Assembly (NCBI GenBank): GCA_036346395.1
Contig: CM070611.1
Coordinates: 25,988,473-26,052,472 of the forward strand
Length of the DNA: 64,000 nt
Source of the DNA: Hsuehochloa calcarea
Taxonomy: Eukaryota > Streptophyta > Magnoliopsida > Poales > Poaceae
Reading direction: 5' to 3'
The notes under the pieces are model-generated. The model saw only the letters and a list, made by a program, of their open reading frames with translations. It searched no databases and was not told the DNA's origin. The translations under genes and the position numbers were made by a program. This document shows, one piece after another, positions 25,386 to 36,414 of this stretch (positions are counted from its first letter, which is position 1; each line of letters opens with the position of its first letter).

Positions 25386-25495
25386 GATAAAACATTGGTA
25401 TGGACGGATAGGACTAATTTCCCCTACAACGTATTTAAGAAAGAAGAATTCGATCCCGGGTTAGCTATTCCACCCCTTGTGGCGCTAACCAACAG
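25386..25495. other. 110-bp unexplained filler between TRIM and C LTR
   Basis: The corresponding position in the 5' LTR of C (about 34104-34127) has only about 24 different bases. This segment matches neither the TRIM interior nor the C LTR by eye. It may be filler from break repair or the edge of another element. Confidence 0.5.
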
Positions 25496-26055
25496 ACCGC
25501 GCCGGTGCAGCTAGTTGACTAGGACAAGTCAAGTGGCTCGAGCCCGAGTCTGACTCAAACCCGAGGAACAGTGCCACAGATTAGGTTTTGATTTTGAACT
25601 AGAACTTTCGAGAATTTTTATAGGTAGCAAACCAGCTCCAAATATCATGAAATTTTAACTGGAGGTTGCTGACTTTAGGATTAACCTTACATAAAGTTTC
25701 CAGAGATTTTCAGGCATTGCACTTTTCTCAAGAAATTCTAGAAGGTTATGCCTAGGATTTGACCAAGTATTGACTTGCCTCCAAAAATTATCAAATAATT
25801 TCTAAAACTTATGAAATAATTCAGAGGTGTCACAAATCATCCCTAGGTCCAAGAAAAATTATTTCCAGGGTTGGACACAAGATTTTTACCAAGGAGGTTT
25901 ATGACCTGAGTCCAGTGTTGATTTTGATTTTTGATTTCCCACAATTCCTTTACCAGAATTATAAAACTGTTCAAAAACTTCAAGATGCCAGAAAAGTTTT
26001 AATTTATACTCATTTCCTTATATTTGAAACACAAACCCACATTTGGGATGTTACA
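25496..26055 (-). repeat. 3' LTR of element C, proximal segment
   Basis: This aligns with 34128-34685, from GCCGGTGCAGCTAG to the terminus TTGGGATGTTACA. The PPT follows at 26056. Confidence 0.92.
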
Positions 26056-26069
26056 AACCCCCCCTTTAC
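26056..26069 (-). other. Polypurine tract of element C
   Basis: Read on the minus strand, GTAAAGGGGGGGTT directly precedes the LTR start TGTAACATCCC. It confirms the minus orientation. Confidence 0.9.
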
Positions 26070-26256
26070 AAAAGATCTCGACCCTGAGATCTCGGTAGGT
26101 CAGAGGTGGGATAGGAAAATTCAAAAAGATACAACATCTGTTGTCTTGATTTTTTTTCCAAGAAAGTGCTAAGATAATCTAACAAGGTTACAAGGGATTT
26201 TTCTTACATTTTTCTTTCCATTTCTTTGTTTAACCTTTCCTTTCTTGATTCGAATG

Positions 26257-26850
26257 CACTTAAACAGAAAGAAACTTATCAGGATATTCGGTTCGCATCA
26301 GGTCTTCACGTTCCCAAGTTGCTTCCTCTCCGGTATGATTTGTCCATTGAACTTTAAGAAATTTGATGGTACGATTCCTTGTTCTTCGCTCAGCTTCTTC
26401 AAGGATGCGAAAAGGACGCTCCCGGTAGGTCAAGTCTTCTTGAACATCAAGACTTTCCAAGGGAGCTTCCTCGGTAGGAATACGAAGGCACTTCTTCAGT
26501 TGGAACATGTGGAATACATCGTGTACTCCCTCAAGTGTAGCAGGCAGATCCAACTTGTAGGCAACAACTCCTTTCTTCTCGATGATGCGGTAAGGTCCGA
26601 CATAACGAGGAGCTAAGTTGCCCTTGACGCCGAATCATTGATGACCCTTCAAGGGAGAGACTTTGAGATAAACAAAGTCATTTGGCTCAATACTCAACTC
26701 ACGACGACGGCGATCTGCATAGCTCTTTTGCCTGGATTGAGCTGTGCGTAAGCGATCACGAATAAGCTGAACTTGACTCTCGGCCTCATTGATCGAGTCC
26801 GGACCAAAGAAAGGTCTTTCGCCAGTCTCAGACTAATTCAGCGGGGTTCT
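26257..26850 (-). pseudogene. Element C pol C-terminus with chromodomain-like tail
   Basis: This is the end of the gypsy polyprotein after integrase. The open stretch 26260-26553 contains GVHDVFHMFQLKKC, the linker usually found before the chromo domain, then RRTRNRTIKFLKVQW and EEATWEREDLMRTEYP, typical of chromovirus C-termini. Such domains can direct integration to heterochromatin. Upstream, NDFVYLKVSPLKG and APRYVGPYRI are readable but interrupted by an in-frame stop (HQ*FGVKG). Further stops lie near PFEAL*GRK and TPLN*SET. The reading frame ends with a natural stop at 26257-26259. Confidence 0.85.
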
Positions 26851-27650
26851 GCACTTTCTCCCTATAAGGCCTCGAAAGGTGCCATGCCGAGATTGGCCTG
26901 GAAGCTATTGTTATAAGAAAACTCAGCGAATGGTAAGCATTTCTCCTAATGCTTCCTATAGGAAAGGACACAAGCACGAAGCATGTCTTCCAACACTTGG
27001 TTAACCCTTTTGGTCTGACCATCGGTTTGGGGATGATATGCTGTGCTAAAGGTAAGATGGGTTCCCATAGCCTCTTGCAAACTATGCCAAAATCTAGAAG
27101 TGAAAAGAGAACCACGATCAGAAATGATCGTCTTCGGTATCCCATGCAAACTTACAATGCTGGAGACATAGAGCTCGGCTAAGGGACCCACGCGAAGCTG
27201 AGTCTTGACAGGAATGAAATGAGTCACTTTAGTCAATCAATCGATGACAACCCAAATGGCATCATTTCCCTTGGGAGACCTGGGTAGACCGGTGATGAAA
27301 TCCATCCTGATCGAATCCCACTTCCACTCAGGCACTAGCAAAGGCTGAAGTAGGCCTGCTGGACGCTGATGCTCGGCCTTGACACGACGACACACATCAC
27401 ACTCGGCAACGAACTTCGCAATCTCCCTCTTCATTTGGGTCCACCAAAACCTCTGGCGGAGATCTTGATACATCTTTGTGGCCCCGGGATGAATGGACAA
27501 AGGCGAATCATGGGCTTCGCGGAGGATCAAATTTCGCAATTCCATGTCCTTTGGAACCACATGGCGTTGCCCGAACCTCACAACACAAAGCTCATCCTCA
27601 GAGAAGCACTTAGTTGTTCTGTTCTTGACATATTCCTTGATGCGGTTCAC
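26851..27650 (-). pseudogene. Element C integrase
   Basis: The zinc-binding N-terminal part (27237-27650) shows LREAHDSPLSIHPG, a fairly conserved H-H region, and CDVCRRVK. The catalytic core follows with WDSIRMDFITGLP, where D is the first acidic residue, then SDRGSLFTSRFW for the second. AYHPQTDGQTKRVNQ carries the segment where canonical elements have E; here TKRV replaces the usual TERV, so the third catalytic Glu appears lost. Stops interrupt the frame at VVID*LTKV (Arg codon CGA changed to TGA) and YRKH*EKCLP. It cannot make an active integrase as read. Confidence 0.88.
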
Positions 27651-27656
27651 TCCAAC

Positions 27657-28358
27657 ATCTTATTGCTGAGCGGACTTGATCCGATCCCTCAAGGTTGGTT
27701 GCACAACCAAGGTAGCGAGGGAACCCTGTTCAACTAAACCCAAGTTCAGACGGTAAAATTCCTCCAAAAGGGTGGGCTGATGCTCCGTGAGCAACAAGGC
27801 ATTGCAATGCGCTTTGCGACTAAGCGCATCGGCAACGACATTAGCCTTGCCCGGATGGTAGTGAACACCCATATCATAGTCTTTGATCAACTCCAACCAT
27901 CTCCTTTGCCTACGGTTCAGATCTGATTGGGTGAACAAATACTTTAAGCTTTTGTGATCCGAATATACTTCACAACGATTACCGATTAGGTAATGTCGCC
28001 AAATCTTAAGTGCATGAATCACAACAGCTAATTCCAAGTCATGGGTAGGATAGTTGAGTTCATGAGGTCTCAATTGCCTTGATGCATAGGCCACTACCTT
28101 GCCTTCTTGCATAAGGACACGACCAAGTCCTCGACGAGAAGCATCGCAAAAGATATCGAAGCTCTGATGGATATCGGGAAGAACGAGGACGGGAGAGGTG
28201 GTCAAACGCTTCTTGAGTACTTGAAAACTTTCCTCGCAATCAGCGGACCACAAGAACTTCTTGTCCTTCTTGAGCAACTCCGTCATCGGCTTCGCGATCT
28301 TGGAGAAGTTCTCGATAAAGCAACGATAATATCCCGCTAAACCAAGAAAACTTTGCAC
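27657..28358 (-). pseudogene. Element C RNase H and end of RT
   Basis: This is in the same frame as the RT segment and separated from it by one in-frame stop at about 28374-28376 (SWS*PTSVNE). It opens with QSFLGLAGYYRCFIENF, the RT connection motif. RNase H follows with FDIFCDASRRGLGRVLMQ, AYASRQLRPHELNYPTHDLELAVV and YSDHKSLKYLF, the usual gypsy signatures, and ends with PGKANVVADALSRK. The next in-frame stop (SAQQ*DVGVN) separates it from integrase. Confidence 0.9.
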
Positions 28359-28376
28359 TTCATTTACCGAAGTGGG

Positions 28377-29150
28377 CTAACTCCAGGAAAGAACATCGCT
28401 GACCTTGCTAGGATCAACGGCTACGCCTCCCGCTGAAAGAACATGACTCAAGAAGGCCACTTCCTTCAACCAGAATGCACACTTGCTGAACTTCGCATAC
28501 AGCTGGTGCTCACGCAGCTTACCTAACACAAGCCTCAGATGCTCGCCATGCTCTTCATCGTGCTTGGAGTAGATAAGAATATCATCGATGAAGACCACGA
28601 CAAACTTATCCAAATACTCCATGAATACCGAATTCATGAGGTTCATGAACAAGGCAGGAGCATTTGTTAAGCCGAGCAACAACAACATGACGGTGTACTC
28701 ATACAAGCCGTAGCGAGTAGAGAAAGCTGTCTTTGGAATATCATCAGGTCGAATCCGAACTTGATGATATCCCACTCTCAAATCAATCTTGGAGAAAACT
28801 CGAGCTCCAGTTAATTGATCAAAGAGATCATAAATGCGGGGCAATGGATACTTGTTCTTTACCGTGACTTCATTAAGCGAACGGTAATCGACGCACATGC
28901 GTAAAGTATGGTCCTTCTTATTTACGAAGATTGCTGAACAGCCCCACGGAGACGAGCTAGGGCGGATGAAACCCTTTTCTTGCAGCTCACTAAGTTGTTT
29001 CTTCAACTCCACTAACTCGTTCGGTGGCATCCGATACGGCCTCTTTGAAATCAGGGCAGTACTGGGGGCCAACTCAATGACAAACTCGAGGTCGCGAACT
29101 GGTGGCATCCTTGGAAGATCTTCAGGAAAGACATCAATAAAGTCACACAC
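28377..29150 (-). pseudogene. Element C reverse transcriptase
   Basis: The 257-residue open segment covers most of the Ty3/gypsy RT. Readable motifs are DVFPEDLPRMPPVRDLEF, SKRPYRMPPNELVELK, GFIRPSSSPWG, LRMCVDYRSLNEVT, FSKIDLRVGYHQVRI, KTAFSTRYGLYEYTVM and the catalytic VVVFIDDILIYS. The catalytic DD pair is intact. LLLLGLTNAPALFMNLMN departs from the usual MPFGLTNAPATFM consensus. RT is in a different frame from the protease, with a one-base shift around 29220-29240. Confidence 0.92.
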
Positions 29151-29170
29151 CGTCGGGACTTCACTATTAT

Positions 29171-29635
29171 CTAGAGCGGGTTTCGCTTCAAGCGCGAAGA
29201 GATGCGGACCTTGCGGCCTTCCGAAAGCGAACCCGCTGTCGGAGGACTAGATAGAGAGATGCACTTCTTGGCGCAATCGATTTGTCCCATGTGCTGAGAC
29301 AACCAATCCATACCGAGAATTACATCTAGGCTTGCTGAATGGATGAGGATAAGATTTGCTAGGAATCCTACTCCTTCAATCTCAATTGGGACATCCCTAC
29401 ACTCAGATTCAGCTCTCAACTCCGAACCAGGAGAGCGAATGAGCAACGGGACCAACAAAGGAGTAAAAAGAAACTCCCCTACAGCAGCAAATGACTCAGA
29501 AACAAAAGAATGAGAGGCTCCTGAATCAAACAAAACAGTAGTAAGATGAGAGTTAACAGAAAGTGTACCTAGCACGACATGGGGTGCCTCCTGTGCTTCC
29601 TCTGCGGAGATGAGGTTGACGCGACCACTACCCAC
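29171..29635 (-). pseudogene. Element C aspartic protease
   Basis: The retropepsin-like segment has the catalytic triad LFDSGASHSFVS and the downstream VILGMDWLSQHM, the order expected of gypsy proteases. It is in the same frame as gag but separated from it by a stop (KPGC*VTC). Its C-terminal RKVRISSRLKRNPL is out of frame with the expected linker to RT, so a one-base indel lies just upstream of 29220. Confidence 0.88.
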
Positions 29636-30706
29636 GCCTTGGGTAGAAGGGACAATCTTCTGATCCTGGAAAGGACCACCTCCTTGCCCGCATCCTCCAT
29701 TAGGACGAGGGGCTGCTCCAGTCTTCTTAGGGTATTGATTTGCATAATGCCCCTTTTGGTTGCTGGTGAAGCAAGTGACTCAGCAGCCGGGTTTCGGGGG
29801 CCACCCTGCTGACTCGCAGGTGCACGTGATTGGGGGCACGGCCTGCGAAGGACGAGGGGCCGGTGATGACATCCTCGGGGGTACCGAAGATTGAGAATGG
29901 GACCCCTGAGACTGCCCAAAACGAGAACAAAAGAAGCCGGCCCTGGACGACTTGTGGGCCTCCCACTTGCGCTTGCGGAAATCCACAAGTGCTCTCCCCG
30001 AGTGCTCAGCGATGATGGCCCTGTCCACCAAGGTCTGGAAATCAGGAAAATCGACGATGGATAGCTTGTCCTGCAGCTCCTCAGACAAGCCATCCTTGAA
30101 CTTCTCTTGCTTGGCCTCATCAGTGGCCACCTCCTCCGAAGCATAACGAGCCAAATGGTTGAACTCGTACAGGTACTCCGTGACTGAGAAGCGTCCTTGC
30201 TTGAGCAACAAGAACTCCTTATTTAGCTTCATCAAGCCGGTAGGAATATGATTCCGACGGAAGGCAGTGCCGAACTCCTCCCAAGTGACGGTGTGGCCGT
30301 CAGGCTGCATGGTGAGAAAGCTCTCCCACCAAGATAAAGCTGCACCCTCCAACTGATGGGATGCGAAAAGTGCCTTCTCATGCTCCACGGCATCATGCGA
30401 TCTTGAGCTTCCGCTCAACCGCACGGCCAATAAATCGCATCAAGCGGTCCTCGGACACGAAAAGGTAGGGGGCTGGGTGCGAAGGAACTCTGCAAGTCCC
30501 CCACGCGGCTGGTGTCCACTCCCTTGCCATGATCCTGGGGCACCGATAAGAGTGGAGGTATTGCGCGCGATGACCTCCAGCACCCTTATGTCCTCTGAAC
30601 GGTTGCGCTCAACCTGCATCAGAACCTCGGCCATGGTCGGAGGAGGAGGAAGCTCCTCATCCGGACCAGCTGACTGGCCTTGGCCGCTATGAGTATGTCC
30701 GGCCAT
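29636..30706 (-). pseudogene. Element C gag
   Basis: The likely start is the Met of MAGHTHSGQGQ at 30706. The capsid-like Retrotrans_gag core lies at 29780-30430, with LEGAALSWWESF, TWEEFGTAFRRNHIP and LARYASEEVATDEAKQEKF. A frameshift around 30400-30440 separates the N-terminal part from the core. The zinc knuckle region reads CFTSNQKGHYANQYP: compared with the normal CX2CX4HX4C pattern, the second Cys is Ser and the last Cys is Tyr, so RNA binding would be lost. An in-frame stop lies before the knuckle (PGC*VTCF). Confidence 0.88.
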
Positions 30707-31450
30707 CCTGTTACAAGGAAATTGGGTTAGCAACGAGTCCCGAAGAGCAAGACTTAAAGAAAGCGAAAAGCTATCGACTAGGGGAATGGAACATCACCCT
30801 ACACGAAAGCCAAAACAGCAAGTATATGAACTTTAAAAGGTCCCAGAAAGACTCTAAACCAGCAAGGAAAAACCCCAAACCAAAGCTCAACTTCCCGACA
30901 CAGCTAACCCGTATTGAATGAACGAGCAATCGGTCAAGAATACAAAATTTCAGAATGTTACTCTAGGTCCAACACTACTCAAGAGCAAGGTTAAATCTGC
31001 AAAATAAGTGTTAGATACTTAGCTAACTAGTATCATATCTTACCCTTTTATTTCCACAAGTTTTAATTGAGTTAACCTCTCATTTTCTACCCTTTTAGAA
31101 ACCATTGAGCTTGCTGTCCGGAAATTGACACTTGCTGTCCTAAAATTCCAGATTTGAGTTCCAGCTCCAAACACTTCTATTCTTCACCAAAAGAAAGCCA
31201 AAACTTCAAATTTAGAACTCTCATAAGTTCTCCAAAACCAATTTAACTGATAACAACTATCTTTTCAGGGAAGGAAAGGAAAACAACTTTTTAAACTCAA
31301 AATAGAGCAAGATGAGAGAAGAAATCTAAGATATGTAAGGAATAAAATCTGAGAATTTACTTAAGCATTCAAAAATCATTTGATACTTTGCAATTAAGTT
31401 TTCCAAAATATCCTAAAGACGACTAAGCTAGTGGTTTCTATGGTTAGTAT
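30707..31450 (-). mobile_element. 5' untranslated leader of element C
   Basis: This 740-bp leader lies between the PBS and gag on the minus strand. I see no ORF or structured repeat that stands out. It is part of the element transcript. Confidence 0.7.
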
Positions 31451-31463
31451 GGCTTTGATACCA
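31451..31463 (-). other. Primer binding site of element C
   Basis: On the minus strand this reads TGGTATCAAAGCC and lies four bases inside the 5' LTR boundary. It differs at one base from the initiator-Met consensus TGGTATCAGAGC. Confidence 0.9.
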
Positions 31464-31467
31464 ACTT

Positions 31468-34400
31468 TGTGAGGACCCCGATTTATTAAGCTCGCAATGC
31501 TTAGTCACCAATTGACCCTAGCATCACAAAGAAAATAACCCGTGTCTTCGAGATATGTAAACTTCCTAGAAATGCAGTATACACACCCTTTTACAAAATT
31601 CATGCATCAATTCCATTCAAGACATAGAACCAAAGCAACACTTAACAAATCAAAAGACAAGCATAGTAGAGTTATTACAAAAGAGAGGCCGACTGGCCAA
31701 AAGACATACAATTAACTAATTAGACAATGGAAGCGAAATACCATAAGATGACGATAAACAAAAGATCCAATTAGTGTGCCTTTACCCACAAGGCAACCAA
31801 CCAGACCGCCAAGCTAGTCGTCAAACCCACAGCACATCTCACAAAAGTGAGGCCCTTGGGGCTCACCTCCTCCTCTGCAACAAATAGTTAAGCAAAGCAA
31901 ATGAGTACAAAAATTGTACTCCGCAAGACTTACGTGTAGAGTAACAGACCTATACATAGCTACATGCAAGCTTATTTAAGTGGGGGCTATATGTTTCATT
32001 TTCAGCACAAAGCAGTCTTTATTTGCAATAATGTAGTACATTTAAAAGCAAGTTTACAATCTGTTTTTATAGATCAAATAATAGTAAATGACAACAAAAT
32101 AACAATAAATAGATGACAACAACATCCTGGAAGTGACTAACCCAATAGTCACCACAACAATAGTATAAATTACCCATTCATATCACCCATGTCAACTTTT
32201 AATTAAAGGTTATAGTCTAACTCTTGGAAGACCTCCCCAAGCGTGTACATAACCTAGGACGAGGCTATTCGAATAGTTTTAACCCTGCAGGGGTGTACTA
32301 ATGTACCCACATGTCAGACCGCCTTTTCGCCACTAGATTAGCACACTTCCTTTGGTATGCCGGCACGGCTGAGTCCTACGAGACATTTCCAAAGGATGAT
32401 GTTAATTACGAGCCGCAACCCACGAAGAGAAAGAAACATTAGCCAGCTTATATCCGATCTGCTAATGCTCCCCTCCTATCACAACATATTTTTTCTTAAA
32501 ACACCCACCAACCAGCTCATAATTAACATCTCCCAAAGTACTTAGTCAAGAGAGGTCCCATATCCCTCTCGCGTGGTTAGCACGCAAAATTGCTTAGTTT
32601 AGTGTAACAAGATGTTCGGTTTAGTGGAAACCTATTTTATAACAAAGTTAATTAAAAATAAAAAATAACAAAAGTGGTCTCACTGTTTTTGGTGTTAAAA
32701 TGAATTAGTTATAAAATTTTAAAGTTTATTACCCTTTTTCAGTTCACAAATAATTCTTCTCGGGAAAATCCTAAATTAAATCAACGTGGACGAACCTGGG
32801 CTGTTGATCTTGGATCCAACAGTTCAAGTCCACAGGAGAATGGCGCATGCGCCCGCGCGAGATCGATCGAGGTGGGCCGTCGATGTTGCATCCGACGATC
32901 CACATTGAACCGCGCGCGGCGCGTTTGGAGTCACACGCGGGAAACGGGGCGGTGACTGTGGACCGTTGATCTCGAGATGGACGACTCGCAACCAACGCTA
33001 CGCAACGCACACTGTACACTCCCGACAACACGTCCGATGCACTCCGCGGCGACTCGCCGGTGATTCACGCCACGGCAGCGCAAAACGAGGCCACCTACAG
33101 GTGTGCAATAGCGATGTGCACCTGCTGGTGCCACCCACATCTCCGGCGGTGGACCGGAACACCGGCGTGTCGGCGAGGAGTGGCGGTGCTATGCACGGCC
33201 AACGATGACAGCGCAATTGAGCTCCGCAGCAGGTCATTCAAGCGGTGCCAGAGCATCTAGGGGCTACGGCGATGCTACCTGGAGGACGTGGACAAACAGA
33301 GATGGTCGTGGCAGTACCGGCGACGAAATCCTGCGACAGAGGCAACGGCGACAACGTGGAGAAGGCGACCTGTACATCCAGCGAAAGACCGCAGCATCAA
33401 AGTGGGCCCCAAATGGCGCAGAGAAGCTCCCCGAGCAAGAAATTGGTAAGGGGAGCACTCACCGGCGCTGGAGACGAAGAGGGGGCTTTTCGGCCGAAAA
33501 TGGGAGGATCCAAAATACAACCGCTACCTGAGGGCACAAGCCAAATTGGGTGAGGTTTAACAACCACCGAGGTGAGAGGAAACAGTGGGTGCAAGAATCG
33601 GGGAGAGAAAGCCTCTGGAGTACCGCCTACACCGTGGAGCTCGAAGCTCAGTAATGGCGGCCGAGGTGGTTTTGACGAATGGAGCTCGAGCAAGCCACAA
33701 CCGAGCGTGATAGAGCTGCGGAGTGTTTAAAGGAATCCAAGGAAAGGCCGGAGGGGCTTATATAGCGATGGGAGTGAATGAGGGAGCTCGGGCAGCCCAC
33801 GGTCATGCCCGCTACCATGGGCACTCCGAGCGCGATGGGAGTAGGTGAGGAGCAGAGGAAGGAGACTTCGGGGGCGACAACACGTTGCGCATTTAATGCT
33901 TGGAGCCGTTGGCGAGGACGCGGAGGGGATAGGGCCCTGCCCCAGGCCCTACGCACGCCCTGGCCCTGACTCAGCCGCGACGCTCGTGCAAGCGCGAGGA
34001 ATGAGACGACGTGGCCACCGTCGGATTTTGATCGTGTGGCTCCCCCGTGATTGAATCGGCACTGCTTCGCGCCAACGTGGACCACGCGATGTCGATCCGA
34101 CGGCCCACAACGCTCGCACCACTCGACCACGCCGGTGCAGCTAGTTGACTAGGCCGAGTCAAGTGGCTCGAGCCCGAGTCTGACTCGAACCCGAGGAACA
34201 GTGCCACATATTAGGTTTTGATTTTGAACTAGAATTTTGGAGAATTTCTAGAGCTAGCAAACCAGCTCCAAAAATAATAAAATTTTAACTGGAGGTTACT
34301 GACTTTAGGATTAACCTTACATAAAATTTCCAGAGATTTTCAGGTACTGCACTTTTCTCAAGAAATTCCAGAATGTTATGCCTAGGATTTGACCAAAGTT

Positions 34401-34685
34401 TGATTTGCCTCCAAAAATTATCAAATAATTTCTAAAACTTATGAAATAATTTAGAGGTGTCACAAATCATCCCTAGGTCCAAGGAAAATTATTTCCATGG
34501 TTAGACACAAGATTTTTACCAAGGAGGTTTATGACCTGAGTCCAGTGAGTATTTTAATTTTTGATTTCCCACAGTTCCTTTACCAGAATTATAGAACTGT
34601 TCAATAACTTCAAGATGCCAGAAAAGTTTTAATTTATACTCATTTTCTTACATTTGAAACACAAACCCACATTTGGGATGTCACA
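31468..34685 (-). repeat. 5' LTR of element C
   Basis: The 3218-bp LTR is uninterrupted. On the + strand it begins TGTGAGGACCCCG and ends TTGGGATGTCACA. It lacks a segment of about 840 bases present in the 3' LTR (11121-11957), but has about 505 bases (32118-32622) missing there. The minus-strand TATA-like CTATATAAG is at about 33757-33765. Frames such as 32771-33031 and 33648-34130 are on GC-rich LTR sequence and are not genes. Confidence 0.93.
33757..33765 (-). promoter_or_regulatory. TATA box of C 5' LTR
   Basis: CTATATAAG on the minus strand. The 3' LTR has the related CTATATAAT near 24347-24355. Downstream in element orientation lies the long LTR leader. Confidence 0.55.
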
Positions 34686-35159
34686 ATCCTTTACTCACGA
34701 GCAAGCTTTCGGATCAAAATTTGATTTTGCTTGGTTTGGGAGCAACCTTCACTCAAACGGAAATATATCAGAACTTTGGCTATGATCTATACGATCTTTG
34801 TTTAGAATAGGTTCATGATATTCTAGAGAATGTATGTTTCAGGTTTAATAAAGTTTGGAGTTGTGGATCAAAAGTTGCGCCAATTTTGGATTTTCGTTTC
34901 GGACTGATTTTCCCGTTCATCGTGCTATTTTTACTATTCATCTGATAATAATACTACTGTTAATCAGTGCACTATTGCGTCTTTAATTGTTATGCTTGGG
35001 GTTTGGATTGGATTCAATACAAGTCTTCCGCTATTTTTGTATATTGGTCTTCATAGCACTCATAGCTATTGGAGTGAAAAATATGTTGAATCTGATCAAA
35101 GTGAAAAAGAGATAGTGCTCCTATTCACCCTCCCTTCTAGTCGTCGTTTCAGTTCGACA
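34686..35159 (+). mobile_element. 3' LTR of copia X1, second part
   Basis: The first five bases are the right ATCCT duplication. The rest continues the X1 LTR; CACGAGCAAG matches the B LTR (CCCACGAGCAAG), and the end CTCCTATTCACC...AGTCGTCGTTTC...GACA matches the B LTR end CCTATTCACC...AGTCGCCTTTACG...TACA. The LTR end at 35159 is placed by this alignment. Confidence 0.8.
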
Positions 35160-35503
35160 GAAAGAACACAAGCAGTCCTTGGATATTGATCAAATGACAA
35201 AAAAGTGATTGATACATAAAAATAATCCAGTCACCTGAGAATTAGATAGCCCCTATTTTTTTAGGTGTTCCTTGTACTAATTCCACACCCGCACAATTTT
35301 TCGACTAACAAATGGTGAAACGCAATTTCTACCAATAGAACTGGTGCCAACTTCGTATGTAAGATTAGGGACATGAACTTCATCTGGTAGATCGTCACCA
35401 TGCTCTCCCTCTTCACCACCTGCAAGGCGGACGAATCACCTCACAGTAGGTGTCGCTCGGTATCCTCTCGGACACATGAAAATCACCAAGCTCTGATACC
35501 AAT
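35160..35503 (-). mobile_element. Relic 5' end of another minus-strand LTR element (Y)
   Basis: On the minus strand, TTGGTATCAGAGCTTGG (35487-35503) is a primer binding site, and the + strand next to it reads TGTTGGCC at 35504, a plausible LTR terminus. The 330 bases to the left should be leader or gag of that element, but no gag motif is readable. The other end was not found. Confidence 0.45.
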
Positions 35504-35538
35504 TGTTGGCCTAAACTGAAGATACTTGCGCCAAATAA

Positions 35539-36026
35539 ATAACAAATAAATGTTTCTTTCAGAAAGGAACATGTGACTATCTTAATTGGTAGTTTATATG
35601 ACAGTGGTAGGGCCGACCTACTGTATGTGGACTGATTCGTAGAGTAGTGTGGAAAAAATACAATGATAAATTTGGAGCAGAGTGGGCGTAAAGATACGGG
35701 GGATAAAGCTGAGACATCGTGAAACAAACACTTGAAAAAAGCTCCATGTTTAGCAAACCCATTAATGATCGTCGCGGCAGACGTCGCAGCTAGGATCTGA
35801 CGACTAACATAAATTTCAAAGAGGTGTGACATAATTTGAAACTTTCAATGTATAGGGACTAAATTGTATATTTTTTGCAAAAAAGCTCCAAATTTATCAT
35901 TGTATTTGTTTTCCACACTACTCTACGAATTAGTCCACATAGAGTAGGTCGACACTACCACTGTTGTATAAAGCACCAATTAAGAAAGTTGCATGTTCCT
36001 TTCTGGCAGAAACATTTATTTGTCAT
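35539..36026. repeat. Imperfect long inverted repeat (hairpin)
   Basis: The left arm (35539-35678) is the reverse complement of the right arm (35885-36026), with roughly one mismatch per eight to ten bases by eye. The loop is about 206 bases. The transcript could fold into a long stem. The loop includes a fragment (35675-35770) that also occurs at 41090-41190 beside the receptor-like gene. The right arm plus half the loop recurs directly at 36246-36414. Confidence 0.85.
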
Positions 36027-36245
36027 TTCAATCTACAAGATACGTTACATGTATGTTCGAAACAAGAAAGTCACAACAGTCTTCTGTAGTGTGGATATCA
36101 TGGGGATAAACTCACGATCTTAGGAGAATGATACAATTGACAATGGTCGCGAGGGTTTATTGAAACACATTTTTTGTAAAATTTAGATACCATTAGGTTT
36201 CAGGAGGTCAAACAGTCCAGGGCGGTGATCAAACTGGTCAAACTT

Positions 36246-36414
36246 GGATCTGACGACTGACATAAATTTCAAATAGATACGACAGAATTTGAAAGTTGAA
36301 ACTTTCAATGTAGTGGGATTAAATTGTAACTTTTTTGCAAAAAAAATGCTCCAAATTTATCATTGTATTTGTTTTCCACATACTCTACGAATCAGTCTAC
36401 GTATAGTAGGTCGA
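36246..36414 (+). repeat. Direct repeat of hairpin segment 35793-35953
   Basis: The segment from GGATCTGACGAC to AGTAGGTCGACA repeats the right half of the neighbouring inverted repeat with small changes. It interrupts the X2 LTR alignment, so it was probably inserted or copied there later. Confidence 0.75.

Larger units (their letters stand above)
10471..34685 (-). mobile_element. Ty3/gypsy chromodomain-type element C, with nested insertions
   Basis: This is a full-span gypsy element on the minus strand. Its LTRs read TGTAACATCCC...GGGGTCCTCACA in element orientation. It has a PBS (31451-31463), a PPT (26056-26069), a decayed polyprotein (26257-30706) and the target duplication ATCCT. The order gag-AP-RT-RNase H-integrase-chromo-like tail and the multi-kilobase LTRs suggest a Tekay/Del-type chromovirus; that lineage call is inference. 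Its 3' LTR (left side) is split by element D and a TRIM. C is itself inserted in the LTR of copia X1. Confidence 0.93.

Noticed and set aside
35413..35832. 139-codon antisense frame
   Set aside because: Runs through a primer binding site and into a hairpin arm, so it crosses element boundaries.
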